Numbered from the stretch's first letter, positions 8,563 to 17,684 are shown. The stretch: 64,000 nt of DNA from Leptolyngbya sp. SIOISBB (GCA_010671905.1 JAAHII010000001.1:744001-808000), one strand, 5' to 3'. A program made the numbers and translations. The notes: generated by a model not told the origin, from the letters alone.

Positions 8563-10236
8563 ATGTTGAGCAACTTCCGTCCACTGCGACGGCATCTGCG
8601 ACGACTGTTCCTCGCAGCCTTAGCGATGACCCTGGCCCTTGTATTGGCCAACTGTGGTGGCACCCCCGAGGAAGCAGGCGATTTAGCCGCGCCTGATGGA
8701 GCTGCCGCGCCCGCCGACACGGGAGCATTGGTGTTTGGGTCGGGTGGGCAGCCGGTTAGCCTGACGCCGGGCGACATTACCGACGGCAACTCCCTTTATG
8801 TGCAGCGCCAGATTTATAACTACCTGATTGGCACCGTGCCGGGCACAACCGATTTGACACCAGAATTGGTGACCGACTGGACCGCGTCGGAGGATGCTCT
8901 GACCTGGACCTTTACCCTGCGCGAAGGCGTTAAATTTCATGACGGCACCGACTTCAATGCCGAGGCCGTGGTGTTCAACGTGCAGCGCTGGTGGGATCCC
9001 GAGTTTGAATTTGGCTTCCGCGCCGAAGGTAACCTCTACGAAATCTGGACCGATTTGTTCGGCGGCTTTAAGGGCGATGAAAATTCCACGCTGGTAGACG
9101 TGCGAGCGGTAGATGACCTCACCGTCGAATTTGATCTTGTGGAACCCTTCGCTGCCTTCCCGGCCGCGATTTCGTCGGGGTATTTTGGCATTGCCAGCCC
9201 CACCGCCATGCAAGAAGCTGGTGCGAGCTACGGCACTCCTTCGGGCGCAGCGATCGGCACCGGCCCGTTTGTGTTTGAAGAGTGGCGCAGTGGCGATCGC
9301 ATTCTGCTCTCTAGCTTTGCCGACTATTGGGATGGCTCCCCCGCTACGGAACAGCTGGTGATCAGCTTTGTGGAAGACCCGGCCGCGCGGCTGGCCCAGT
9401 TGCGCGCAGGTACGCTGGATTTCACCGTTGACCTCACCCCCGATCAGCTACCGGAAATTGAGTCAGATCCCGCGTTAGAAGCCGTCTTTCGCCCCTCGTT
9501 CAACGTTGGCTACTTGGCGCTGAACCCCTCCTACGAGCCCTTGGCCTCGGTGGAAGTGCGGCAGGCGATCGCCCAAGCGATCAATAAAGCGGCGATCGTG
9601 GATGCCTTTTGGGGCGAGCTGGGGCAAACCGACGGTCACTTCGTGCCTTCATCATTGGAGAACTACACCAGCGACGAGGTCGGTGATTACGAATATGACC
9701 CGGCAGCCGCCCAGGCGGCGATCGCGGCGGCAGGCTATCCCGACGGCTTTGAGCTCGATCTGTGGTACATGCCGGTGAGTCGGCCCTACTTCCCCAATCC
9801 CAAGCCCATTGCCGAAGCCTTTGCGGCGGAGCTGAGCCAGATTGGCATTACCGTCAACTTGCAAACCAAGGACTGGGGTGCTTATCTGGAAGACCGCAAC
9901 ACGGCCCCCGGATTTCAATCCTTCATGCTGGGCTGGACGGGGGATTACGGCGACCCCGACAACTTTCTCTATGCGCACTTTGGCCCCGGAGCCACGCAGG
10001 ATCTGGGCGGTTACGAGGATGCTGAGCTATTCGATATGCTGAATCAGGCGCGGGTCGCCAGTGACCAAACTGAGCGGGAGCAGATCTATCAAGCGATCGA
10101 TGCCAAGCTGTTTGAAAGTGCGCTGCGGATTCCCATTGTGCATTCTCAACCGTTGCTGGCGAAGCGCACCAACGTCGATGGCTGGACCCCCAGTCCGCTC
10201 GGCACGGAGTTCTTCTCCAAAGTTGAGAAGAGTTAG
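8563..10236 (+). CDS. ABC transporter substrate-binding lipoprotein, family 5 (peptide/nickel type)
   Basis: A 557-aa extracytoplasmic solute-binding protein. The N-terminus has basic residues, a hydrophobic stretch and a lipobox ending at Cys31 (LANC), so the mature protein is lipid-anchored. The body matches family 5 binding proteins such as DppA/OppA: LTWTFTLREGVKFHDGT, then GTGPFVFEEW, VRQAIAQAINKAAIV and the late FLYAHFGPG region. A GTG lies 21 bases upstream in frame, but the ATG at 8563 has AGGAG six bases ahead and gives a proper lipoprotein signal. It binds substrate for the two permeases downstream. The ligand is unknown; peptides, glutathione or other small compounds are all possible. 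Confidence 0.92.
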   Translation: MLSNFRPLRRHLRRLFLAALAMTLALVLANCGGTPEEAGDLAAPDGAAAPADTGALVFGSGGQPVSLTPGDITDGNSLYVQRQIYNYLIGTVPGTTDLTPELVTDWTASEDALTWTFTLREGVKFHDGTDFNAEAVVFNVQRWWDPEFEFGFRAEGNLYEIWTDLFGGFKGDENSTLVDVRAVDDLTVEFDLVEPFAAFPAAISSGYFGIASPTAMQEAGASYGTPSGAAIGTGPFVFEEWRSGDRILLSSFADYWDGSPATEQLVISFVEDPAARLAQLRAGTLDFTVDLTPDQLPEIESDPALEAVFRPSFNVGYLALNPSYEPLASVEVRQAIAQAINKAAIVDAFWGELGQTDGHFVPSSLENYTSDEVGDYEYDPAAAQAAIAAAGYPDGFELDLWYMPVSRPYFPNPKPIAEAFAAELSQIGITVNLQTKDWGAYLEDRNTAPGFQSFMLGWTGDYGDPDNFLYAHFGPGATQDLGGYEDAELFDMLNQARVASDQTEREQIYQAIDAKLFESALRIPIVHSQPLLAKRTNVDGWTPSPLGTEFFSKVEKS

Positions 10237-10257
10237 GCCATAGAACGTCAACGACGT

Positions 10258-10285
10258 GGGGATAGTCATCATGGCTATCCCCGTT
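10258..10285 (+). terminator. Hairpin after the binding-protein gene
   Basis: GGGGATAG (10258-10265) pairs with CTATCCCC (10275-10282) around a 9-base loop and is followed by GTTT. It starts 21 bases after the stop codon. The T-tract is weak, so this may be a partial terminator that lowers permease expression relative to the binding protein. Confidence 0.55.
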
Positions 10286-10370
10286 TAGGCAGGATGCCTA
10301 ACTGGCAAAACACAGTCCTAGTACCACTAAGGCTCGGAAACTAAATAATGTGCTGAATAAGGTGCTGATT

Positions 10371-10466
10371 TATCCCCTCTCGGGCGGGGTGCCCGCAGGG
10401 CGGGGTGGGTTCCAATCGCTTGCACTACCGGCCAACCCACCCCGTTGCCCCTCCCAGGAGGGGATA
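10371..10466. repeat. Palindromic dispersed repeat between binding protein and permease
   Basis: Ends with TATCCCCTC and GAGGGGATA in inverted orientation, with inner inverted segments CGGGGTGGGTT and AACCCACCCCG. Bases 10386-10409 are the exact reverse complement of 30812-30835, so this is a dispersed repeat family. It fills the 327-base gap between the gene for the binding protein and its permease. Confidence 0.65.
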
Positions 10467-10563
10467 TGACATCCGGCTTTGCTTCAAAGCAAATTACGGA
10501 ATTTATTAAATTCTCATTCCTAAGTTCTCCAAGTCCTCAAAATCCTCACTGAGAACATCCACT

Positions 10564-11574
10564 ATGGGTCGCTATATCTTTGCCCGCTTACTGCGGCTGA
10601 TTCCCGTTTTGTTGGGCATTTCCCTACTGGTCTTTCTGTTTCTGCATCTGATTCCCGGCGATCCGGCGGTGACCATGCTGGGCGATCGCGCCACCCCAGA
10701 ACAAGTTGAAATCCTGCGCGAGCGCATGGGGTTAAACGAACCCTTGCCGTTGCAGTACCTGTCCTTTTTGGGGAGCTTGCTAAGCTTCAATCTGGGCACC
10801 AGCATTTTTACCGGCGTGCCCATTTGGGACGAAATTTTGCTGCGCTGGCCCGCCACCTTTGAACTCTCCGTCGTCGCCATGCTCATTGCCTTGGTGGTGG
10901 GCATTCCGGCGGGCGTCATCGCCGCTGTCCGCAAAAACAGCCTGATCGATAACGTGATGATGAGCGGTTCGTTGCTGGGAGTCTCGATGCCGGTGTATTG
11001 GCTGGGCCTGCTGCTGGTATACCTGTTCGCTGTGAACCTGCAGTGGTTGCCCGCCAGCGGTCGCCTCGGAGTCGATGTCGGCTTTACCTTTAAACCGATC
11101 ACGGGCTTTTTTATTTTTGATGCCTTGATTCAGGGCGACTTTGCCGCATTGGGCAATATCCTGTCGCACTTGGTTTTACCCGCCGTGACGCTCAGCACGA
11201 TTCCCCTGGCGATTTTGGCCCGCATTACCCGCAGCGCCATGCTTGAAGTACTGTCTCAAGACTACATTCGCACCGCTCGCGCTAAGGGCGTCGTGGAGTT
11301 TTGGGTAGTGGCGAAACATGCCCTAAAAAATGCCATGTTGCCTGTGGTCACCATCGTGGGGCTGGAGTTTGGCACCCTGCTCGGCGGCGCGATTTTGACC
11401 GAAACGATCTTTTCTTGGCCGGGCATCGGTAAGTGGATCTATGAAGGCATTTTGCTGCGTGACTATCCCGTAGTGCAGGGGGGCATCGTCTTTGTGGCCT
11501 TTGTGTTTGTGCTGGTGAATCTCCTCGTCGATATTTCCTACGCCTTTTTAGATCCGCGCATTCAATACAAATAA
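10564..11574 (+). CDS. ABC transporter permease, DppB family
   Basis: A 336-aa inner-membrane permease. The N-terminus MGRYIFARLLRLIPVLLGIS is the typical first segment of DppB/OppB proteins, followed by DPAVTMLGDRATPEQ in the periplasmic region and five further hydrophobic segments. The ATPase-contacting EAA loop is visible as RTARAKGVVEFWVVAKHALKNA near residues 237-258. It pairs with the DppC-type permease downstream to form the channel. It lies 327 bases after the binding-protein gene, with repeats between them. Confidence 0.92.
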   Translation: MGRYIFARLLRLIPVLLGISLLVFLFLHLIPGDPAVTMLGDRATPEQVEILRERMGLNEPLPLQYLSFLGSLLSFNLGTSIFTGVPIWDEILLRWPATFELSVVAMLIALVVGIPAGVIAAVRKNSLIDNVMMSGSLLGVSMPVYWLGLLLVYLFAVNLQWLPASGRLGVDVGFTFKPITGFFIFDALIQGDFAALGNILSHLVLPAVTLSTIPLAILARITRSAMLEVLSQDYIRTARAKGVVEFWVVAKHALKNAMLPVVTIVGLEFGTLLGGAILTETIFSWPGIGKWIYEGILLRDYPVVQGGIVFVAFVFVLVNLLVDISYAFLDPRIQYK

Positions 11575-11582
11575 CGGCTTCC

Positions 11583-11668
11583 CATCCCGTACGGGCAAGG
11601 CATTTTTGCTCATATTTTTTGGTTTAGGCCAGAACGTTTATCCAACACATCCCGTACGGGCGAGGCAT
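11583..11668. repeat. Pair of 21-base direct repeats around CCCGTACGGG
   Basis: The segment CATCCCGTACGGGCAAGGCAT at 11583-11603 recurs with one change at 11648-11668. Each copy carries the perfect palindrome CCCGTACGGG. They sit in the gap between the two permease genes. Their role is unknown; REP-like repeats or paired protein-binding sites are possible. Confidence 0.55.
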
Positions 11669-11783
11669 GGTCGCCAGTACATTTTGGATTTGTCCAATGC
11701 GTGATTCCGACCATGCCTCGCCCCTCCAGCCCCTCCAGCCCCTGAACCCCCATCCATCCATCCACCCACTCCCCGAACTTCCC

Positions 11784-12665
11784 ATGACCACCACGATCGC
11801 TCCTAGCCGCCTGACTCGATTCAAAAACAATCGCGCGGTGCAACGATTTGCCGAATCGACTTCGGGCTTAATTGGCCTGGGGTTGACCATCTTTATTACT
11901 TTGGCGGCGCTGCTGGCCCCGGTGCTGAATCCCTATGATCCAGCCACCGATCGCGACTATGCCGCCCGCCTACAAGGCCCCAGTTGGGAACATTGGTTTG
12001 GCGCAGATGGCCTGGGCCGCGACATTTTGACCCTGGTTTGGTACGGCCTCAGAACCTCATTGGTGATTGGCCTGGTGTCGGTGCTGCTGGGCTTGATCAT
12101 TGGGGTGAGCCTCGGCCTCGCGGCGGGTTATTTTCGTGGCTGGATCGAAGGCATCGTGGGTTGGCTGACCGACGTGATGCTGGCATTTCCTTCGATTTTG
12201 CTGGCGATCGCCGTTGTCACCATCACCGGCCCCAGCGTCGTCAGCGTCATGATGGCTGTGGGGATTGTGCAAATTCCCAAATTCATTCGCCTGACGCGCA
12301 GCATGGTGCTCTCCCTGCGCGAACAGGAATTTGTGCAAACGGTTCGTGCCTTTGGGGCGCAGCCGCCGCGTATCATTTTTCTGCATATTTTGCCTGCCAG
12401 TCTCGCGCCGATCGTGGTGCAGGCTACGCTAGCGATCGGCACGGCCACGTTAGAAGCTGCCGGACTCGGCTTTTTGGGGCTAGGAGCACAACCGCCCACG
12501 CCCGAACTGGGCACGATGCTCTCGGACGCCTTTAAGGGCGGTTATTCGCTTTCCGCCCCGTGGACGATTATCTTTCCTGGCTTGTTTATTACCCTCACAG
12601 TGCTGGCATTCAACCTGCTGGGCGACGGCCTGCGCGACGCGCTTGATCCGAAGGGCAGCCGTTGA
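11784..12665 (+). CDS. ABC transporter permease, DppC family
   Basis: A 293-aa permease that pairs with the DppB-type protein upstream. It shows the DppC N-terminus (LLAPVLNPYDPATDRDYAARL), then HWFGADGLGRDILTLVWYG, several hydrophobic segments, and the EAA loop FVQTVRAFGAQPPRIIFLHI before LPASLAPI. The open frame extends 39 codons further upstream, but that part is Pro- and Ser-rich low-complexity sequence from an intergenic repeat. The ATG at 11784 (MTTTIAPSRL) gives a normal length. It completes the importer: double ATPase, lipoprotein and two permeases. Confidence 0.9.
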   Translation: MTTTIAPSRLTRFKNNRAVQRFAESTSGLIGLGLTIFITLAALLAPVLNPYDPATDRDYAARLQGPSWEHWFGADGLGRDILTLVWYGLRTSLVIGLVSVLLGLIIGVSLGLAAGYFRGWIEGIVGWLTDVMLAFPSILLAIAVVTITGPSVVSVMMAVGIVQIPKFIRLTRSMVLSLREQEFVQTVRAFGAQPPRIIFLHILPASLAPIVVQATLAIGTATLEAAGLGFLGLGAQPPTPELGTMLSDAFKGGYSLSAPWTIIFPGLFITLTVLAFNLLGDGLRDALDPKGSR

Positions 12666-13187
12666 CCATCAAATGGCAGCATTTAAGCCCGATTAATCTC
12701 GTGTAACGCCAAACTTCAAATAAAATCTTCTCTGAACTAATCTTTTCCAGCTGAAGTCTCTTGATCCCTGGCGACTCGTTCGAATGGCGTTTTGCCGCAG
12801 AGAAACCCAACCCTCCAGGACTTCCGGCCCCTCTCTTTGAGAAGGCTAAGTAAGGTTCTATCGCAGAATTCGGAATGCGGAATGCGGAGTTAAAAAGCGC
12901 AGCGGATGGTGGTTTCAGTCATCTGGAATGACCTGACCAAACTGCGGTTTGTTCTACGCAGCTTTAAGCGAAAAACCCGTGCTCCATTGGTCTTCAGCAA
13001 TAAGTTGTGCTGAAGGCGCTTGCTTTGAATGCAGCTTGTCCGCTGATTTAGAAATATATCCTCATCACCAGTTTGAAGCGCTGTGGGGTGTAACGAGGGG
13101 GGCTTCAAGTGGCGATCGCTGAAGTGACCCAGCCCAGCCAACAAGATGTTTAATTGAAATGCGATCGCTCAACCATTGGAAATCACC
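12666..13187. other. Intergenic stretch with a short heptamer repeat
   Basis: About 520 bases. Bases 12872-12890 hold GGAATGC repeated twice plus a partial unit, of the short tandem heptamer type common in cyanobacteria; a related run is at 33300-33320. HIP1-like sites follow. No gene is recognised. Confidence 0.55.
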
Positions 13188-13508
13188 ATGCGATTAACCG
13201 TCACAAATGCACTCAAAAGTCTCGCTTCCCATGACCAGCCCTTTCGAGAAATTTTCAGTCACGGGTCGCTGACGGTCGAAATCTATCAGCCTAATGGTGT
13301 CGATCTACAGCAGCCCCATACCCGTGATGAACTGTATGTGGTGATATCGGGGTCAGGCTATTTTGTTAGCGGCGATGCCCGCACACCCTTTGAAGCAGGC
13401 GAGGTCTTATTTGCTCTGGCTGGCGTTGTTCATCGCTTTGAAAACTTTTCGGACGACTTCGCCACCTGGGTTTTCTTCTATGGCCCAGAAGGGGGTGAAA
13501 AATCCTAG
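13188..13508 (+). CDS. Small cupin-domain protein
   Basis: A 106-aa single-domain cupin. The beta-barrel motif regions are visible: PHTRDELYVVISGSGYFVSG (motif 1, with His and Glu as likely metal ligands) and GEVLFALAGVVHRFENF (motif 2, with a His ligand). No signal peptide is present, so it is probably cytoplasmic. The frame is open to a TTG at 13176, but the ATG at 13188 (MRLTVTNAL) is the natural start. The next gene is also a cupin, 84 bases downstream, so the two may be cotranscribed. The substrate is unknown. Confidence 0.8.
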   Translation: MRLTVTNALKSLASHDQPFREIFSHGSLTVEIYQPNGVDLQQPHTRDELYVVISGSGYFVSGDARTPFEAGEVLFALAGVVHRFENFSDDFATWVFFYGPEGGEKS

Positions 13509-13592
13509 CTGTGAGTTGAGAGTTGCATGGAAAACACTTTGAAATCCAGCCATTTCAAGGTTGTTGGTTAAACAGTCAAAGGGGAGAAACGC

Positions 13593-14075
13593 GTGGATAA
13601 GTACATCGTGACGCGGGAGGAAATTGCCGCCTATGAGGGCGTCGCCAAGACACACTTTCTCAATGACAATGCCAAACGCATCAACAAATCGCTAGGCGAC
13701 TTGACGGGATTAACGGGGTTGGGATTCCACATCATTGAAATTGCGCCCGGCCACGAATCAACAGAACTCCACAAGCATTACCACGAAGATGAATGTGTTT
13801 ACATCTTGGAAGGTGAGGCCGAGGCTACCATTGGTGATACTAAATATCATGTGAAATCAGGCGATTTCATCGGTTATCGAGCCGGTGGTGAAGCCCATCA
13901 GCTTGAAAATATTGGTAACGGTGTGCTCCGGTGCATTGTGGTGGGCCAAAGGCTCGCCCACGACGTTGGCGACTATCCACTGAAGCAAAAGCGCATCTAT
14001 CGTAACCAAGGTTTGCCCTGGAACCTAGTTAACCTAGACGATATCTCTGAACCACAAGCAGGCAAAAAGATTTAG
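13593..14075 (+). CDS. Cupin-domain protein
   Basis: A 160-aa protein with a cupin core at residues 45-115. Motif 1 is HKHYHEDECVYILEGEAEA, with two His and a Glu that can bind metal. Motif 2 is GDFIGYRAGGEAHQLEN. The GTG start at 13593 is preceded by a good Shine-Dalgarno sequence (AGGGGAG at 13580-13586). The family includes uncharacterised and epimerase-like cupins; no substrate is assigned. It is the last HIP1-style gene before the AT-rich islet that starts near 14.1 kb. Confidence 0.82.
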   Translation: MDKYIVTREEIAAYEGVAKTHFLNDNAKRINKSLGDLTGLTGLGFHIIEIAPGHESTELHKHYHEDECVYILEGEAEATIGDTKYHVKSGDFIGYRAGGEAHQLENIGNGVLRCIVVGQRLAHDVGDYPLKQKRIYRNQGLPWNLVNLDDISEPQAGKKI

Positions 14076-14217
14076 CGCATTAGGAGAGTTTTTTGAAGAG
14101 TTATTTAAGTGGAGAGCACAGAAGTAACACAACATCAACCTGGATTATTTAATTACTTGATAAATTAGAAACTAGACGTTGTAATATACTTTAAATTTCT
14201 GGGAATTGGAGTAGGCT

Positions 14218-15927
14218 GTGCCGAGAAAACCTTCCGTGTCTATATCAGAAATATCATTCTCAGGTGCCAATCGTTTCAAGATTAATGAGGGTGAAAAAAT
14301 CATAATAGTTGGCCCAAATAATAGTGGAAAATCTCAATCACTCAGAGATATTTTAGATATCTGTAAAGGAGGAAGAAGAGACCGTGCCCTCGTAATAAAA
14401 GATCTGAAGCTTTCGAAAAGAGGTACCATGGAAGATTTGAAAGCCTTTCTTGAAAATGAAGCTGAGTATGATGAAGGATTTTATCGATACAGGGACTGGA
14501 AACTATTTGAAACGGATATATTTGCCTGGGAACAGGAATTTTTAAATTCAGAGGATTTGCTGAAAGGATTTGCTAGAAATATTGCGGCAAATGACCGTTT
14601 GTCAATATGTGAGCAACAAAAGAGCGTATCGCCTGGAGAGCAGAAGAGTAAGCCCCAGCACATACTCTATGATAGCGAATTACTTATGCATAGGATAAGT
14701 GAGCTTTTTAAGAGAGCTTTTGGCGAAGGTCTAATGTTTGACTTTCGTGGAGGCAGCAAGCTTCCAATTCACGTAGGTAATTTACCGATTTTTGAAGGCA
14801 CCATTGATAGAGTAAGTGACGAATATATAAAACTAGTGCGAGAAAAGCCATTGCTGGATAAACAAGGCGATGGCATGAAAAGCTACGCGGGCATACTCTT
14901 TGAGGCCATCGTAAGTGATATGGATATTACGCTTATTGATGAGCCAGAAGCCTTTTACACCCACCTCAAATGCGCAAGTTGGGTGAGACATTGGCTTCAG
15001 AAGTAAAAGGTCAACTTTTAGTCGCAACACATAGCAGCGATATTCTCAGAGGTTTTTTAGAGGGAACACAAGGTAATGTTCGCATACTAAGAATTAGCAG
15101 GGAAAATGAATCAAATATAGTTTTTGAAGCTTCTAACGATACAATCAAGTCGCTTTGGGAAAAACCGAACCTCAAATACTCTAACGCACTAGAGGGGATT
15201 TTTCATGAACAAACCATAGTTTGTGAAGATGATAGCGATTGCCGACTAATCAACTCAATAGCTGACCATCTTGGGGGGAAACTCAGAAGAGCGCTTTCTG
15301 GATACGGCTTATGTTCCAGCAGGCGGTAAACATGGAATTCCCAAAGTCGCTTCAGTATTACGTGAGATTGGAATTCCGGTAAAAGCTGTATTTGATATTG
15401 ATTTCTTGTCGGAGCAATCCCTTGTCAAGGAAACAGTCCTGGCGCTTGGCGGTGAATGGGATGATATGGAAACTTTATGGAGCCGCGTTGATTCATCTGT
15501 CAGGAATGGAAACAGAGCTAAAAGTGTTTCTGAAATCAAAGCAGAAATCATATCCATAATAGAAAGCTCCAGCGAAAACGATCTTCCAAAAGGAGACATT
15601 CACGAGGCATTGAAGCAGGGAAAACCATGGAATATAGTCAAAAAATTTGGTGACCGTGGGATACCGAACGGTGATGCTCAACAAAATTACATCCTTCTAA
15701 GAGAAAAGCTTGAGAATATTGGTATCTATTTAGTCCCTGTAGGTGAAATCGAAAATTTTTGCCCTGAGATTGGTTCGCATGGCCCAAAGTATGTGACAAA
15801 GCTACTTTCAACTATCCCTTTAGGTGATACAAGACTCACTGAGCTTAGAAGGTTTGTGGAAAAAGTCCAGATAGGAAAGCATTGTCTACTAGAAAATAGT
15901 CAGAGCGATGTTTTGTCTCAGACTTAA
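14218..15927 (+). pseudogene. OLD-family ATP-dependent nuclease (AAA ATPase-TOPRIM), frameshifted twice
   Basis: Read across two frameshifts, this is a 569-aa OLD-type protein, a family of overcoming-lysogenization-defect nucleases often used in phage defence. The N-terminal ATPase has Walker A GPNNSGKS (near residue 35), the region GDGMKSYAGIL, Walker B ITLIDEPEAF and the switch His in ATHSSDILRG. The TOPRIM part shows the acidic CEDDSD and the DID motif in KAVFDIDFLSE. The first shift is at the T-run 14953-14956 (one T short: adding one gives DEPEAFLHPPQ). The second is at the G-run 15273-15278 (one G too many: removal gives DHLGGNSEERF). The two cancel. The region is AT-rich and lacks HIP1 sites, unlike its neighbours, suggesting transfer. 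Sequencing error is possible. Confidence 0.85.
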
Positions 15928-16159
15928 AGGACACATTTTCAGTTCATGAGAAAAACCTCCGCGGAAAATCTTCACAAGGCGAACTTCAACAACAACTTTT
16001 CCGTGCCGACGTTGAAGTGATTTTGAAGCGATCGCCTCCGACTCACCCGAGCAACTTTGAGCAATCGCGCCCAAAATATGGACTATCCCATCGAGGCAGT
16101 GGAAACAGCTTCACTGGAAAACCAACGATAGAATGTGATGTGCTGGCTAGAGCGACCTC

Positions 16160-16606
16160 ATGAAGAGAGTGTATTTAGATACCAGTATCTACAATCGCCC
16201 GCTAGACGATTAGACTCAGTCCAAGATTTTCCTCGAATCCCAAGCTGTTGCCATTATTTTGCAGATGATTGAGGCTCAAGAAGTGGAACTGGTCAGTTCT
16301 TCTGTCTTGGACTATGAAAACAGCCGTAACTCTTATCCACTCAAGCAGGCGGCAATGAATCGGTATCTTCAACTGGCAAGTGTCAGACAGGAAGTCAACG
16401 ATGCCATTCGCCAGAGAGCCGAAGAACTGGAACATAATGGTGTAAAAGCACTTGATGCTTTGCATGTTGCCTGTGCTGAAGCAGTCGATTGCGATTTTCT
16501 CGTAACTTGCGATAAACGTCTGATTAATCGTTGTTCAGCCCTAACTTTGCAAGTAATCAATCCAGTTGATTTTGTCTTGGAGTCCAGCAGTGATGGTTCA
16601 AGTTAA
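16160..16606 (+). pseudogene. PIN-domain (VapC-like) ribonuclease gene with an in-frame TAG
   Basis: From the ATG at 16160 the frame reads MKRVYLDTSIYNRPLDD, then TAG at 16211-16213, then continues in the same frame to 16606. The whole would be a 148-aa PIN-domain protein. The acidic sites are present: Asp in YLDTS, Glu in LDYENSR, Asp in ALDALH and Asp in TCDKRL. PIN domains cut RNA and serve as toxins in VapBC pairs. The stop falls where a Gln codon (CAG) would fit, a single-base change. Translation could restart at the ATG at 16265, but that product lacks the first catalytic Asp. It overlaps the next small gene by 14 bases. Confidence 0.8.
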
Positions 16607-16814
16607 AAACGAACAACAAGTCTTGCAGGAAGGCATGCATATTCTGTTGGCAAATATGGAACCCTCTACATTTGCTCGATTTTGGGCTGCCTGCAATCTT
16701 GGCAGAGGCGACTACCTTCAGCTTAAAGATGAGTTGTTTGCTGACGAGTCTGTAGCAAGCTTGTATGCCAAGATTACGACCTTTCAGGAATCTAATGCCG
16801 ATGACGCAGGATAA
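16593..16814 (+). CDS. Small protein of unknown function, partner of the PIN gene
   Basis: A 73-aa, probably helical protein (MVQVKNEQQVLQEG at the start, with an ARFWAACNLGRGDYLQLKDEL core). Its ATG lies 14 bases inside the end of the PIN frame, and its own end overlaps the next gene by 20 bases, so the three are translationally linked. I do not recognise the family. Position suggests an accessory or antitoxin component of a PIN-based module, but that is inference only. Confidence 0.65.
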   Translation: MVQVKNEQQVLQEGMHILLANMEPSTFARFWAACNLGRGDYLQLKDELFADESVASLYAKITTFQESNADDAG

Positions 16815-17055
16815 GTCAGAAATGGAAGACGATTTGCTTTCAAAATACGATCTAAAAAGTCTGCGGGTTAGAAAGCTAGGTCCGGAACGTAGACGTTTTG
16901 GCCCAACCACAATACGTTTAGAACCAGACGTAGCTGAGATGTTTCCGGATGCTGATGCTGTGAATGAAGCCCTACGCTTTTTGATTAGAGTGGTGCAGCA
17001 AAATCAAGCATTCGTTTCTGAGACATTGAATACAACCCCAGAAAATACTGATTAG
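16795..17055 (+). CDS. Small protein with a ribbon-helix-helix-like segment, possible antitoxin
   Basis: An 86-aa protein. The segment FGPTTIRLEPDVAEMF followed by DAVNEALRFLIRVV has the strand-then-helix pattern seen in ribbon-helix-helix DNA-binding antitoxins, although only one repeat is clear. Two ATGs are close (16795 and 16801); the first has AGGAA seven bases ahead. It overlaps the preceding small gene. I infer an antitoxin or autorepressor for the adjacent PIN gene. It is intact while the PIN gene carries a stop, which fits toxin inactivation. Family identity is not established. Confidence 0.6.
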   Translation: MPMTQDKSEMEDDLLSKYDLKSLRVRKLGPERRRFGPTTIRLEPDVAEMFPDADAVNEALRFLIRVVQQNQAFVSETLNTTPENTD

Positions 17056-17058
17056 CAG

Positions 17059-17142
17059 GTCGGGGAAGGTTGAGATCGCCCTTTTCACGAAAGTCTCAAT
17101 GGGATTGTCGATGTCTTGGGCGCGATCTCAACCTTCCCCGAC
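17059..17142. repeat. Perfect 21-bp inverted repeat with 42-base spacer
   Basis: Bases 17059-17079 and 17122-17142 are exact reverse complements (arms begin GTCGGGGAAGG and end CCTTCCCCGAC). The left arm starts four bases after the stop of the small gene at 17055. It could be a strong terminator-like structure closing the islet, or a small palindromic mobile element. No T-run follows. Confidence 0.75.
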
Positions 17143-17684
17143 TCTAAAAGATTGAGCTTTGCCTATTCGAGAACAATCAGCGTATGCATGGCTGGAACTT
17201 TAGGCGAAGAGACACTCTTGGAAAGCCCATCAATCCAAATTTCTTTTTATTGATGATTCTCAATACATTTCCAATATAGAGCCAGACTTAATAAAAAGAG
17301 GGAACTTACAGCCATCCTTTATCGTCCAAGACCGTTGAAAAAGCGACAGTCAAACGATTAGAAATAGCCTGCACTGTGCCAGTTAAGATAGCGGAAATTG
17401 ATTCCTGAAAATCAGAAAAAATAACCATACTCTGTTGAGTGGTGATGAGGAAATAGAGCTTTGGCTCTATGGAGACCATTCAAAGCGGCTCACAATACCT
17501 GGAAATTCATCCTAAAAAGCCTGATTCAGATTTTTCGCTGATTTTTGAGAGGTTAAGCCGTATTTTTTCTTTTCAAACTAACGGAACTTAGTTCAAGGAA
17601 AATGTGTCGTCTACCCAAGCAATCGTTCGCGATCGCAAATCATTTTTACAAAGTTCATTGCTCATACTGTCTTTGGAGTTTCCT
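17143..17684. other. Intergenic stretch upstream of the SLH gene
   Basis: About 540 bases, AT-rich, with no gene recognised. The GGAG at 17674-17677 serves the SLH gene. The frame of that gene is open back to 17604, but the extra 27 residues precede a clear signal peptide and are unlikely to be translated. Confidence 0.5.

Noticed and set aside
8683-9213. 176-codon minus-strand frame opposite the binding-protein gene
   Set aside because: A shadow of the family 5 binding protein; no protein features.
12872-12890. Short repeats that might suggest a CRISPR or tandem array (also 33300-33320)
   Set aside because: Heptamer units with two or three copies and no spacers; they fit short tandem repeats known from cyanobacteria, not CRISPR.
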